A DNA stretch of 64,000 nt from Streptomyces sp. PKU-EA00015 (GTDB taxonomy: Bacteria > Actinomycetota > Actinomycetes > Streptomycetales > Streptomycetaceae), in NCBI RefSeq assembly GCF_013387495.1, contig NZ_JABZEE010000028.1:1-64000 (forward strand). Reading direction: 5' to 3'. This document shows, in pieces, positions 1 to 6,944 of the stretch (position 1 is the stretch's first letter; every line of letters begins with the position of its first letter). Below the pieces are notes generated by a model. The model was given only the letters and a program-made list of their open reading frames with translations. It searched no databases and was not told the origin of the DNA. The translations under genes and the position numbers were made by a program.

Positions 1-29
1 GCGCGGCGGCCGGGGGGCGGCGCGCGGTG

Positions 30-245
30 TCACCACCAGGCCGAGTCGAGCCTGCCCTCGATCGCCCTGATATTGGCCCGTGCGCAGTCCTCGCACAGGT
101 AGAGGCGGACTCCGTTCTCCACGGAAAAGGTCCAAGTCGCGGGCGTCCCCTCGGCGGTCGCACCGCATCTGGAGCACACGGTGCTCTCCGCGCCCGGTGC
201 CTGTGCGCCCTGCTGTCCGGGCTGCGGCGTCTTGTCCTGGTCCAC
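30..245 (-). CDS. Small zinc-ribbon-like protein
   Basis: This is a 71-residue protein if translation starts at the GTG at 245. An in-frame TTG at 287 would add 14 residues, but it lies only a few bases past the upstream terminator hairpin, so the GTG is preferred. Two CxxC pairs (Cys24/27 and Cys51/54) suggest a structural zinc site, and the protein ends in a conserved-looking SAWW tail. No signal peptide or membrane segment is visible. It is the last gene on the minus strand after wblC but is separated from that unit by a strong hairpin. The function is unknown; a small zinc-binding conserved actinobacterial protein is as far as the sequence supports. Confidence 0.6.
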   Translation of the reverse strand: MDQDKTPQPGQQGAQAPGAESTVCSRCGATAEGTPATWTFSVENGVRLYLCEDCARANIRAIEGRLDSAWW

Positions 246-291
246 CTCGGCGACGATACCGCCGCCCCCGGCCGTCCGCGCCGGCAACGCA

Positions 292-327
292 CCGCGGGGG
301 CCGGTCCGTTCGGACCGGCCCCCGCGG
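292..327 (-). terminator. Intrinsic terminator downstream of the wblC unit
   Basis: A perfect 16-bp inverted repeat (292-307 with 312-327) encloses a GTTC loop. It sits just after the stop codon of the Arg-rich ORF at 343 and before the zinc-ribbon gene. There is no U-run, as is common in Streptomyces terminators. Confidence 0.75.
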
Positions 328-342
328 GGACAGCGTGTGCCG

Positions 343-666
343 TCAGTTCATGACGGCCATGGCCAGTGCGCGGCGGGCGCGCATCGACACGCGCTCGGCG
401 CGGCGCTGCATCCGCCGGGCGGCGACCAGGCGCACGGCCTGGCGTTCCGCATCGGCTTCGCGCCGGCGCTCGTGCATATGCGCACGAGCCAGGGCTTCTG
501 GGATGAGTTGCATTTCGCGGGTCCTGTTCTGACGCGAGGCGTTCGCGCCGATGGTGGTGACAGCTGGGGTGGCGGAGCCTGACGGCTCGCTGGCGGGAGA
601 GGTCATCGGGGCCTGCTTATGGGGATCGTGCGTGAGGGGTCGGTCGATGGTTCCTGCGGTGCTCAT
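343..666 (-). CDS. Arg-rich small protein overlapping wblC stop
   Basis: This is a 107-residue protein whose ATG at 666 overlaps the wblC TGA stop in an ATGA arrangement, implying translational coupling with WblC. The N-terminal half is Ser/Thr/Pro-rich and looks disordered. The C-terminal half (about residues 50-105) is a basic, Arg-rich helix with repeated RRxER-like patches that could bind nucleic acid. No domain is recognised. A longer open frame exists upstream but runs into wblC, so the coupled ATG is chosen. The function is unknown. Its position makes it part of the WblC-induced transcript. Confidence 0.6.
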   Translation of the reverse strand: MSTAGTIDRPLTHDPHKQAPMTSPASEPSGSATPAVTTIGANASRQNRTREMQLIPEALARAHMHERRREADAERQAVRLVAARRMQRRAERVSMRARRALAMAVMN

Positions 667-1031
667 GCCGCGACCGGGTTCTTGCGCGGGCGACCACGCG
701 GCCGCTTCCGGGCGACGACGACACCCTGGACGAAGAGCTCTCCGCCCCAGACGCCCCACGGCTCACGCCGCTCCTTGGCGCCGGCGAGGCAGGCCTCCAT
801 CAGCGGGCAGGTACGGCAGAGGGACTTGGCGTACTCGACGTCGGCCGGCGACTCGGCGAAGAAGACCTCCGGGTCGTAGGAGCGGCAGGGGACGGGTACG
901 CCGAGGTTCTCGATGGCGTCGTCGAGCGCGGTCAGCGCGGTGAGGGGAGTCAAGGTGGAGTCCTCGGGAAGGGCGGGCGGGGAGATCGGCTGGGAAGGCG
1001 GTACGGACGGGGCGTGCGCTTCGAGTTGCAC
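663..1031 (-). CDS. wblC: WhiB7-type regulator WblC
   Basis: WblC is an iron-sulfur transcription activator that works with the principal sigma factor to switch on intrinsic resistance to ribosome-targeting antibiotics. The 122-residue product has the four cluster cysteines (Cys49, Cys72, Cys75, Cys81), the GVWGG turn (residues 93-97) and a C-terminal AT-hook (RGRPRK) that defines WhiB7 proteins. I chose the GTG at 1031 because it gives the usual length of the family and is preceded by a GAGGA site; the upstream in-frame extension has no family-like sequence. The gene is preceded by a roughly 600-nt leader with an upstream ORF and terminator, and is followed by an ATGA-coupled Arg-rich ORF. 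Confidence 0.93.
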   Translation of the reverse strand: MQLEAHAPSVPPSQPISPPALPEDSTLTPLTALTALDDAIENLGVPVPCRSYDPEVFFAESPADVEYAKSLCRTCPLMEACLAGAKERREPWGVWGGELFVQGVVVARKRPRGRPRKNPVAA

Positions 1032-1134
1032 GGTGTGTTGTTCCTCGTCTGTCGTGCCGGCCGGTCGGCCGGTTGGCTGTTGGTACCGGGTGCTTCTGGT
1101 CCCGAGGCCCCTTCGCTCTGTCATCCCGCTGGGG

Positions 1135-1177
1135 AAAACAGAAGGGCCGCGGATCCCGGGTGGGGTTCCGCGGCCCT
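1135..1177 (-). terminator. Leader attenuator upstream of wblC
   Basis: On the minus strand an 11-bp perfect stem (1167-1177 with 1143-1153) is followed directly by a T-rich tract read as TTCTGTTTT (about 1143 down to 1135). This lies between the upstream ORF (stop at 1201) and the wblC GTG at 1031, so it would end transcription before wblC. Published work on whiB7/wblC describes such a uORF-controlled intrinsic terminator. Confidence 0.85.
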
Positions 1178-1200
1178 GAAGGCGCCGGCCTGATGCTGGA

Positions 1201-1527
1201 TCAGGCTGGATCACTCCAGGGTTCGAGCCCACGGAAGGCCCACGTCGAGTGGTGATGCGTCGTCTGCTGCTGGGTCTTGGCACTGGCCGCCGCAAAGGCA
1301 TAGGCCCGAGCCTCTGCCACTGCTACTCCTGCTTCCAGTGCCTTGGTCGGTCGCTCATTGCGCTCCAGGACGGGGAGACCGCCCAGGCCGGACACGGGAA
1401 GCGCGGCGAAGTCGCCGGACATACCGGTGCCGATGAACGCCGAGGAGAAGCCGAGCGAGCAGGCGGAGGCGGCCGAGCGATCGGTCATTTTGGCGGTGCT
1501 GACGAAGCTGGTCTTGATGCTGATCAC
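1201..1527 (-). CDS. Upstream ORF in the wblC leader (108 codons)
   Basis: This ORF starts at GTG 1527 behind an AGGAGG ribosome site eight bases upstream. It ends 23 bases before the leader terminator and 170 bases before wblC. Codon use in its first two thirds has the strong GC3 bias of a translated gene, and the deduced product starts VISIKTSF, with no recognised domain. Known biology of whiB7/wblC leaders is that ribosome stalling on an upstream ORF favours an antiterminator. I infer this ORF is that sensor. Whether the peptide has a role of its own is unknown; its length is larger than a minimal attenuator peptide needs. Confidence 0.7.
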   Translation of the reverse strand: MISIKTSFVSTAKMTDRSAASACSLGFSSAFIGTGMSGDFAALPVSGLGGLPVLERNERPTKALEAGVAVAEARAYAFAAASAKTQQQTTHHHSTWAFRGLEPWSDPA

Positions 1528-1637
1528 TGGAATCGCCTCCTCTCGGCGTCTCGGGGACCGGGCGAGCCGGTCGCGGTATTCGGATAAGTACAGCACGAGG
1601 ACAGGGCTTCAGAGAAGCCGCCGTTCGCGTGGTTAAG

Positions 1638-1678
1638 AACCTATGGGGCTTGCCTAGGCGGGCGCAAACTATTTTTTC
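1638..1678 (-). promoter_or_regulatory. Probable wblC promoter with AT-rich element
   Basis: Read on the minus strand: a run of A residues (1671-1678), then -35 TTGCGC (1662-1667), an 18-bp spacer and -10 TAGGTT (1638-1643). An AT-rich block just upstream of a housekeeping-type -35 is the published signature of WhiB7/WblC-activated promoters, so this fits positive autoregulation. It sits immediately after the uvrD2 stop codon. Confidence 0.75.
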
Positions 1679-1690
1679 GACGAGTTTGCA

Positions 1691-3865
1691 TCAGTCCTCC
1701 TCGTCGGCCTCCATCGGCTCCTCACCTGCGCAGATGGCCAGGACATCGGTGCCGAAGCGCTCCAGCTTGCGGCCGCCGACCCCGGAGATGCCGGCCAACT
1801 CGCCCTCGGTGCCCGGAACCGCCTCGGCGATCGCCATCAGTGTCTTGTCGGTGAAGACGCAGTACGCGGGCTGGCCAAGCTCCTTGGCACGGTCGGAACG
1901 CCACTCGCGCAACCGCTCGTACAGGGCCTCGTCCATGTCCGAGGGGCAGTCCTCGCAGCGCATCAGCTTCATCTCACCGGCGTCGGTGAGGGTCTTGCCG
2001 CAGACCCGGCACAACACCGGCCCACGCCGCTTGCGCTTGCCACCGCTGCCGCGCTCGACACCGCCCGTGCCACCGGCCCCGCGGCTGCCGGGCGCGGCCG
2101 ATCCGGGACGCAGGCCGTTCAGGAAACGGCTCGGGCGGCGGGAGGCGCGGCCGCCCGGCGCGCGGGACAGCGCCCAGGACAGGCACAGGTGGAGCCGGGC
2201 GCGGGTGACGCCCACGTAGAGCAGCCGGCGCTCCTCCTCGACCTGCTCGTCGGTCTTGGCGTAGGTGATCGGCATCATGCCCTCGGTCAGGCCGACCAGG
2301 AACACCGCGTCCCACTCCAGGCCCTTGGCCGAGTGCAGGGAGGCGAGGGTGACGCCCTGGACCGTGGGGGCGTGCTGAGCGGCGGCGCGCTCGTCGAGCT
2401 CGGTGACGAGATTCGCGAGCGTGGCGCCGGGCTTGGCGCGGGCGAAGTCCTCGGCGAGGCGGACCAGTGCCGCGAGGGACTCCCAGCGGTCGCGCACCGC
2501 GCCCGATCCCGCGGGCGGCTCGGTCGTCCAGCCCTTCGTGGAGAGGACGGCCCGGACCTGGGAGGGCAGGTCCTCCGCGTCGTCGAGCAAGGAGTCGTTG
2601 CCCCCCGCCCGGGCGGCGCCGCGCAGGGCGACCCCGGCCTCGCGGACCTCCTGGCGCTCGAAGAAGCGCTCCGCGCCGCGCAGCTGGTACGGGACGCCCG
2701 CGTCGGCCAAGGCCTGCTCGTAGACCTCGGACTGGGCGTTGATCCGGTAGAGAACGGCGATCTCGCCGGCCGGCACGCCCGCGGCGATCAGATCGCGGAT
2801 GCGGCGGGCCGTGCCTTCGGCCTCGGCGGGCTCGTCCCCGTACTCGACGTAGGCGGGCTCGGGGCCGGGATCGCGCTGGGAGACCAGCTCGAGACGGTGC
2901 TCGGCGGCGCGGCCGCGGGCCTGGCCGAGCAGTCCGTTGGCCAGGTGCACGACCTGGGGTGTGGAGCGGTAGTCGCGGACCAGCTTGACCACGGTCGCGT
3001 CGGGGTGGCGGGTGCGGAAGTTCAGCAGGTGGTCGGGGGTGGCGCCGGTGAACGAGTAGATCGTCTGGCTGGCGTCGCCGACCACGCACAGGCTGTCCCG
3101 GTCCCCGAGCCACAGATCCAGCAGGCGCTGCTGGAGCGGGCTCACGTCCTGGTACTCGTCGACCACGAAGTGCTGGTACTGGCGGCGGACCTGCTCGGCG
3201 ATGTCGTGCCGGTCCTGGAGGATGCCGACCGTGAGCAGCAGCACGTCCTCGAAGTCGATGGCCGCGCGGTCGCGCTTGAGCTGCTCGTACATCGCGTAGA
3301 TCTGGCTGATTTCCGCCGGGTCGCGCGGAGCCTCCCGCAGGGACTTGGCGACCTCGGCCGGGTAGTCGGCGGGCACGGTCTGGGTGACCTTGGCCCACTC
3401 GATCTCGCTGGTCACGTCCCGCAGCTCGTTCCGGTCGAGGCGAACGCGGCAGCGAGCGGCGGCCTCGGCGACCAGCTGGATCTTGCGCTCCAGAAGCCGG
3501 GGCAGGTCGCCGCCGACGGCTTTCGGCCAGAAGTACTGCAGCTGGCGCAGGGCCGCGGAGTGGAAGGTGCGGGCCTGGACGCCGCCGGCGCCGAGCTGGC
3601 GCAGCCGGCCCCGCATCTCCCCGGCCGCACGGTTGGTGAAGGTGACCGCGAGCACGCTGGCGGGCTGGAGTATCCCCGCGCGGACGCCGTACGCGATGCG
3701 GTGGGTGATCGCGCGCGTCTTGCCCGTGCCGGCGCCGGCCAGCACGCACACCGGGCCGTGCAGGGCGGTCGCCACCTCGCGCTGCTCGGGGTCGAGCCCG
3801 TCGAGCACCGCGTCGGCCGACTCGGGGACCTGCGGGAAAAGAGAGGAGTGCGTTGCTGCTGTCAC
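1691..3865 (-). CDS. uvrD2: ATP-dependent DNA helicase UvrD2
   Basis: This is a superfamily 1A 3'-5' DNA helicase for repair or replication restart. The 724-residue product has Walker A GAGTGKT near residue 43, a DEYQD Walker B motif, further UvrD motifs (GDASQTIY, TLASLHSAKGLEW, LLYVGVTRA), then a CxxC..CxxC tetracysteine module (CRVCG, RCEDC) and a C-terminal HRDC domain. That tail is characteristic of actinobacterial UvrD2. The GTG at 3865 starts the usual short N-terminal lead; the open frame upstream to 4084 has no helicase-like sequence. It is divergent from the mycoredoxin gene. The wblC promoter begins 10-20 bp after its stop. Confidence 0.92.
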   Translation of the reverse strand: MTAATHSSLFPQVPESADAVLDGLDPEQREVATALHGPVCVLAGAGTGKTRAITHRIAYGVRAGILQPASVLAVTFTNRAAGEMRGRLRQLGAGGVQARTFHSAALRQLQYFWPKAVGGDLPRLLERKIQLVAEAAARCRVRLDRNELRDVTSEIEWAKVTQTVPADYPAEVAKSLREAPRDPAEISQIYAMYEQLKRDRAAIDFEDVLLLTVGILQDRHDIAEQVRRQYQHFVVDEYQDVSPLQQRLLDLWLGDRDSLCVVGDASQTIYSFTGATPDHLLNFRTRHPDATVVKLVRDYRSTPQVVHLANGLLGQARGRAAEHRLELVSQRDPGPEPAYVEYGDEPAEAEGTARRIRDLIAAGVPAGEIAVLYRINAQSEVYEQALADAGVPYQLRGAERFFERQEVREAGVALRGAARAGGNDSLLDDAEDLPSQVRAVLSTKGWTTEPPAGSGAVRDRWESLAALVRLAEDFARAKPGATLANLVTELDERAAAQHAPTVQGVTLASLHSAKGLEWDAVFLVGLTEGMMPITYAKTDEQVEEERRLLYVGVTRARLHLCLSWALSRAPGGRASRRPSRFLNGLRPGSAAPGSRGAGGTGGVERGSGGKRKRRGPVLCRVCGKTLTDAGEMKLMRCEDCPSDMDEALYERLREWRSDRAKELGQPAYCVFTDKTLMAIAEAVPGTEGELAGISGVGGRKLERFGTDVLAICAGEEPMEADEED

Positions 3866-4016
3866 CCCGCCATGCTGCCAGGTCCCGGGAGACGGGTGCG
3901 GCGGTTGTCCACAGGGACCGGGTATTCGTCGTACGAACCGGCACAGGCCGCGTGCCCGCCGGCACGGCTTTGCGGACCTGGCATCGGCGCCCACCGGCAC
4001 CGTCGTCCGCAGGCTC

Positions 4017-4044
4017 GGGAATCGCAGGGCCGGTCGCTTACGTT
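4017..4044 (+). promoter_or_regulatory. SigR-type promoter of mycoredoxin gene
   Basis: GGGAAT (4017-4022), a 19-bp spacer and GTT (4042-4044) match the published SigR consensus GGGAAT-N18/19-GTT. It lies about 50 bp upstream of the mycoredoxin ATG, which suits a thiol-oxidative-stress gene. Confidence 0.75.
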
Positions 4045-4092
4045 CTAGGGCGAGGTGAACACGCACCCGCGAGCTGAGGAGCACGAGAGACG

Positions 4093-4335
4093 ATGCAGGG
4101 CACTGTGACGATGTACAGCACCACCTGGTGCGGATACTGCCGCCGCCTGAAGAGCCAGATGGACCGTGAGGGCATCGCGTACACCGAGGTCAACATCGAG
4201 CTGGACCCGGAGTCGGCGGCCTTCGTCGAGAAGGCCAACGGCGGCAACCAGACCGTGCCGACCGTCCTGTTCCCGGACGGTTCCACGCTGACGAACCCGT
4301 CGCTGGCCCAGGTCAAGCAGAAGATCGGCGCCTAG
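4093..4335 (+). CDS. mrx1: Mycoredoxin (glutaredoxin-like)
   Basis: This is an 80-residue glutaredoxin-fold protein with the CGYC active site near residues 14-17, cis-Pro in TVPT and the usual C-terminal helix. Family knowledge: mycoredoxins reduce protein-mycothiol mixed disulfides in the cytoplasm, with the first cysteine as the nucleophile. The ATG is preceded by GAGGAG. A SigR-type promoter lies upstream, consistent with disulfide-stress induction. The stop codon TAG (4333-4335) is part of the CTAG flanking the small inverted-repeat element that follows. Confidence 0.93.
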   Translation: MQGTVTMYSTTWCGYCRRLKSQMDREGIAYTEVNIELDPESAAFVEKANGGNQTVPTVLFPDGSTLTNPSLAQVKQKIGA

Positions 4336-4498
4336 GGTCTTTCGTTTGGACCAGGCCGGATCAGTGAGCGGGGGCTGGTGCGTGCGATCGCAAGGCGGAG
4401 GAGGGAGACAATGGCGGAGCCATGGCGACCGACGACAACGCGGCGAGCGTGCGTGCCAGGGCCCGCGAGCCCGGCATGATCCAAACGAGAGGCCCTAG
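4332..4498. mobile_element. CTAG-flanked MITE-like element, copy 1 (159 bp)
   Basis: The element (4336-4494) has imperfect terminal inverted repeats starting GGTCTTTCGTTTGGA and GGCCTCTCGTTTGGA, and lies between two CTAG tetranucleotides (4332-4335, 4495-4498). Copies of the same design are at 45524-45583 and 57150-57316. It has no transposase gene. A CTAG duplication fits the YTAR target of IS5-type transposases, which is my inference. The left CTAG carries the mycoredoxin stop codon. Confidence 0.75.
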
Positions 4499-4542
4499 CA
4501 CGTCCCCGTGCCCGGCCGCGCGCGACAGCCGGGGCCGGACCG

Positions 4543-5499
4543 TCAGAGCACATCCCCGGGCCTGGGCAGCGGCTTGCCGTACCAGAGCTCGATGAGGCGG
4601 GCCGCGATCGAGATCCCGTACGGAGGCAGCACCTCCCCGGACTCGAACGCGGCCCGCAGGTCCTCCCGGGAGAACCAGCGCGCCTCGTGGATCTCCTCGC
4701 CGTCCACGGTGATCTCCGACGAGGTCGCCTGTGCGGTGAAGCCGAGCATCAGGCTGGAGGGGAAGGGCCAGGGCTGGCTGGCGACGTACTGCACGTCACC
4801 GACGGTGACGCCCACCTCCTCGCGCACCTCGCGCCGCACGGACTGCTCGATCGACTCGCCGGGCTCCACGAAGCCCGCGAGCGTCGAGAAACGGCCCTCG
4901 GGCCAGTGCACCTGGCGGCCGAGCAGGGCACGGTCCTCGTCGTCCGTGACGAGCATGATCACGGCAGGGTCGGTCCTCGGGTAGTGCTCGGCGCCGCACG
5001 CCTGGCAGCGGCGGATGTGCCCCGCCGCCGCGATGACCGTGCGCTCGCCGCAGCGCGAGCAGAAGCGGTGCAGCCGCTGCCAGTTCTCCAGCGCCACCGC
5101 GTGCACCAGCAGCCCCGCGTCCCGCGGGCTGAGCAGCAGGCCCGCCTCGCGCAGCCCCGCGGGCCGGGCCGACTGGTCCATGCGGCCGGGCAGCGAGTCC
5201 TTCTGGAGGGCGAAGTAACGCACCCCGTCCTCGTCCGTGCCGAGGAAGTAGCGGTGGGTCTCGGTGACCGGTGCCTCGAAGGCGGGGGTCATGACCAGCT
5301 CGGTGCGGCCGTCTGTACTGTCGGCGGGTTCGTCGATCAGCGCCTGGCCGCCGGAGACGACGAAGACCCGGGTCGTGGGGTGGCTCCATGCCGCAGCGAG
5401 CCATGCCTCGTCGAGACGGTTGTGCGCTTCGCGGTCGATGCCGCTCGGCGCGGTCAGGGCGATGGGGCGGTCTGCGGCGGCGTAGCTGTCGGTGCTCAC
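4543..5499 (-). CDS. nudC: NAD+ diphosphatase NudC
   Basis: NudC hydrolyses NAD(H) to NMN(H) and AMP and in other bacteria also removes NAD caps from RNA. The 318-residue product has a four-cysteine zinc site (Cys147/150 and Cys165/168), the full Nudix box at about 209-231 (GFVEPGES...REVREEVG) and the NudC-specific SQPWPFP motif at 241-247. The start is the GTG at 5499. It is convergent with the mycoredoxin gene across the inverted-repeat element and lies downstream of the M20 dipeptidase gene on the same strand. Confidence 0.93.
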   Translation of the reverse strand: MSTDSYAAADRPIALTAPSGIDREAHNRLDEAWLAAAWSHPTTRVFVVSGGQALIDEPADSTDGRTELVMTPAFEAPVTETHRYFLGTDEDGVRYFALQKDSLPGRMDQSARPAGLREAGLLLSPRDAGLLVHAVALENWQRLHRFCSRCGERTVIAAAGHIRRCQACGAEHYPRTDPAVIMLVTDDEDRALLGRQVHWPEGRFSTLAGFVEPGESIEQSVRREVREEVGVTVGDVQYVASQPWPFPSSLMLGFTAQATSSEITVDGEEIHEARWFSREDLRAAFESGEVLPPYGISIAARLIELWYGKPLPRPGDVL

Positions 5500-5536
5500 G
5501 GTGTTCTTCCAACTCCCCCGGGTGATCGGTGTCGGT

Positions 5537-6934
5537 TCAGCGAAGTGCGGCGGCCAGGTCGCCCCACAGGTGGGCGGAGGCTTCCACGCCCTTGACGAGG
5601 AGGTCCAGCTCGACCTTCTCGTCGGGTGCGTGCCAGCCGTCGGACGGTACGGAGATGCCGAGGAACAGGACGGGGGCGTCGAGAACGTCCTGGAGGTCGG
5701 CGGCCGGGCCGGAACCTCCCTCGCGGGTGAAGCGGATCTTCTCGCCGTCGAAGGCGCGGCCCATGGCCCAGACGACCGACCGCAGGGCCGGGTGGTCCAG
5801 CGGTGTCAGGCACGGGCGGGTGGCGGCGCCGAAGACGATCTCGTGGCGGATCCCGGCGGGGACGCGGGCGGCGACCCAGTCGGCGACGGCCCGCTCGATC
5901 TTGTCCGGCTGCTGCCCGGCCACCAGCCGGAACGACAGCTTCACGAAGGCCGACGACGGGACGATCGTCTTGCCGCCGGCGCCCTGGTAGCCGCCGCCGA
6001 TGCCGTTGACCTCGGCGGTCGGGCGGGCCCAGATGCGCTCCAGCGTGGTGTACCCGGCCTCGCCGAGCGTTCCGTGGGACTTGGCGGTGCGCAACCAGGA
6101 CTCCTCGTCGAAGGGGAGCTCGGCGAACAGCTCCCGCTCGGCGTCGCCCAGCGGCGCGACGCCGTCGTAGAAGCCGGGGACCGTGACCCGCTCGTCCTCG
6201 TCGTGCAGGGCGGCGACGATGCGGGCGGCGACCGTGGCCGGATTGGGGACGGCGCCGCCGAACGAACCGGAGTGGATGTCCTGGTCGGGGCCGTACAGAG
6301 TGATCTCGCAGTCGGCGAGGCCGCGCATGCCGGTGCAGACCGTGGGCGTCGTCTCGGACCACATGCCGGTGTCGGAGACGATCACGGCGTCGGCCGCGAG
6401 GCGGTGCGCGTGCTCCTCGACGAGGGCACGGAAGTGGGGAGAACCCGACTCCTCCTCGCCCTCGACGATCAGCTTGAGGTTGACGGCGGGTGCCGTGCGG
6501 CCGGTGGCGGCGAGGTGCGCGCGTACGCCGAGGGTGTGGAAGAACACCTGGCCCTTGTCGTCGGCGGCGCCCCGCGCGTACAGGCGGCCGTTCTCGATCA
6601 CCGGCTCGAACGGGTCGGTGCGCCAGCCGTCCTCGCGGGCCGCGGGCTGCACGTCGTGGTGACCGTAGACCAGCACGGTGGGCGCGTCCGGGTCGCTGGA
6701 CGGCCACTCGGCGAACACGGCGGGAGCACCCGGCGTCGGCCAGACCTCGGTGACGGGGAAGCCGGTCTCCGCGAGCTTGGCCGCGAGCCACTCGGCGCTG
6801 CGCCGTACGTCGTCGTCGTGGTCGGGCTGCGCCGACACGGACGGGATCCGCAGCCACTCGACGAGGTCGTCGACGAAGGCGGTGCGGTGCTGCTCGATGT
6901 ACGTACGGACAGCGCTGTCCGGGGTCTCGCTCAT
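5537..6934 (-). CDS. M20 family dipeptidase
   Basis: This is a 465-residue metallopeptidase of the M20/ArgE-DapE-CPG2 clan, most like CNDP-type dipeptidases. Metal ligands are visible: GHHDV at about 91-95, GAADDKG near 122-128 and the EGEEESGS catalytic region near 158-165. A large lid domain follows, and no signal peptide is seen, so it is cytoplasmic. The ATG at 6934 is chosen; the longer open frame upstream lies inside the adnB-like gene in another frame. Only 10 bp separate it from the end of that gene, so it is co-transcribed with the helicase. In M. tuberculosis this slot holds a different gene, so a repair role should not be assumed. Confidence 0.85.
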   Translation of the reverse strand: MSETPDSAVRTYIEQHRTAFVDDLVEWLRIPSVSAQPDHDDDVRRSAEWLAAKLAETGFPVTEVWPTPGAPAVFAEWPSSDPDAPTVLVYGHHDVQPAAREDGWRTDPFEPVIENGRLYARGAADDKGQVFFHTLGVRAHLAATGRTAPAVNLKLIVEGEEESGSPHFRALVEEHAHRLAADAVIVSDTGMWSETTPTVCTGMRGLADCEITLYGPDQDIHSGSFGGAVPNPATVAARIVAALHDEDERVTVPGFYDGVAPLGDAERELFAELPFDEESWLRTAKSHGTLGEAGYTTLERIWARPTAEVNGIGGGYQGAGGKTIVPSSAFVKLSFRLVAGQQPDKIERAVADWVAARVPAGIRHEIVFGAATRPCLTPLDHPALRSVVWAMGRAFDGEKIRFTREGGSGPAADLQDVLDAPVLFLGISVPSDGWHAPDEKVELDLLVKGVEASAHLWGDLAAALR

Positions 6935-6944
6935 GCTCCTGAGC

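Noticed and set aside
2189..4048. Long plus-strand open frame opposite uvrD2.
   Set aside because: UvrD2 on the minus strand has complete helicase motifs. The plus frame has no recognisable domain.
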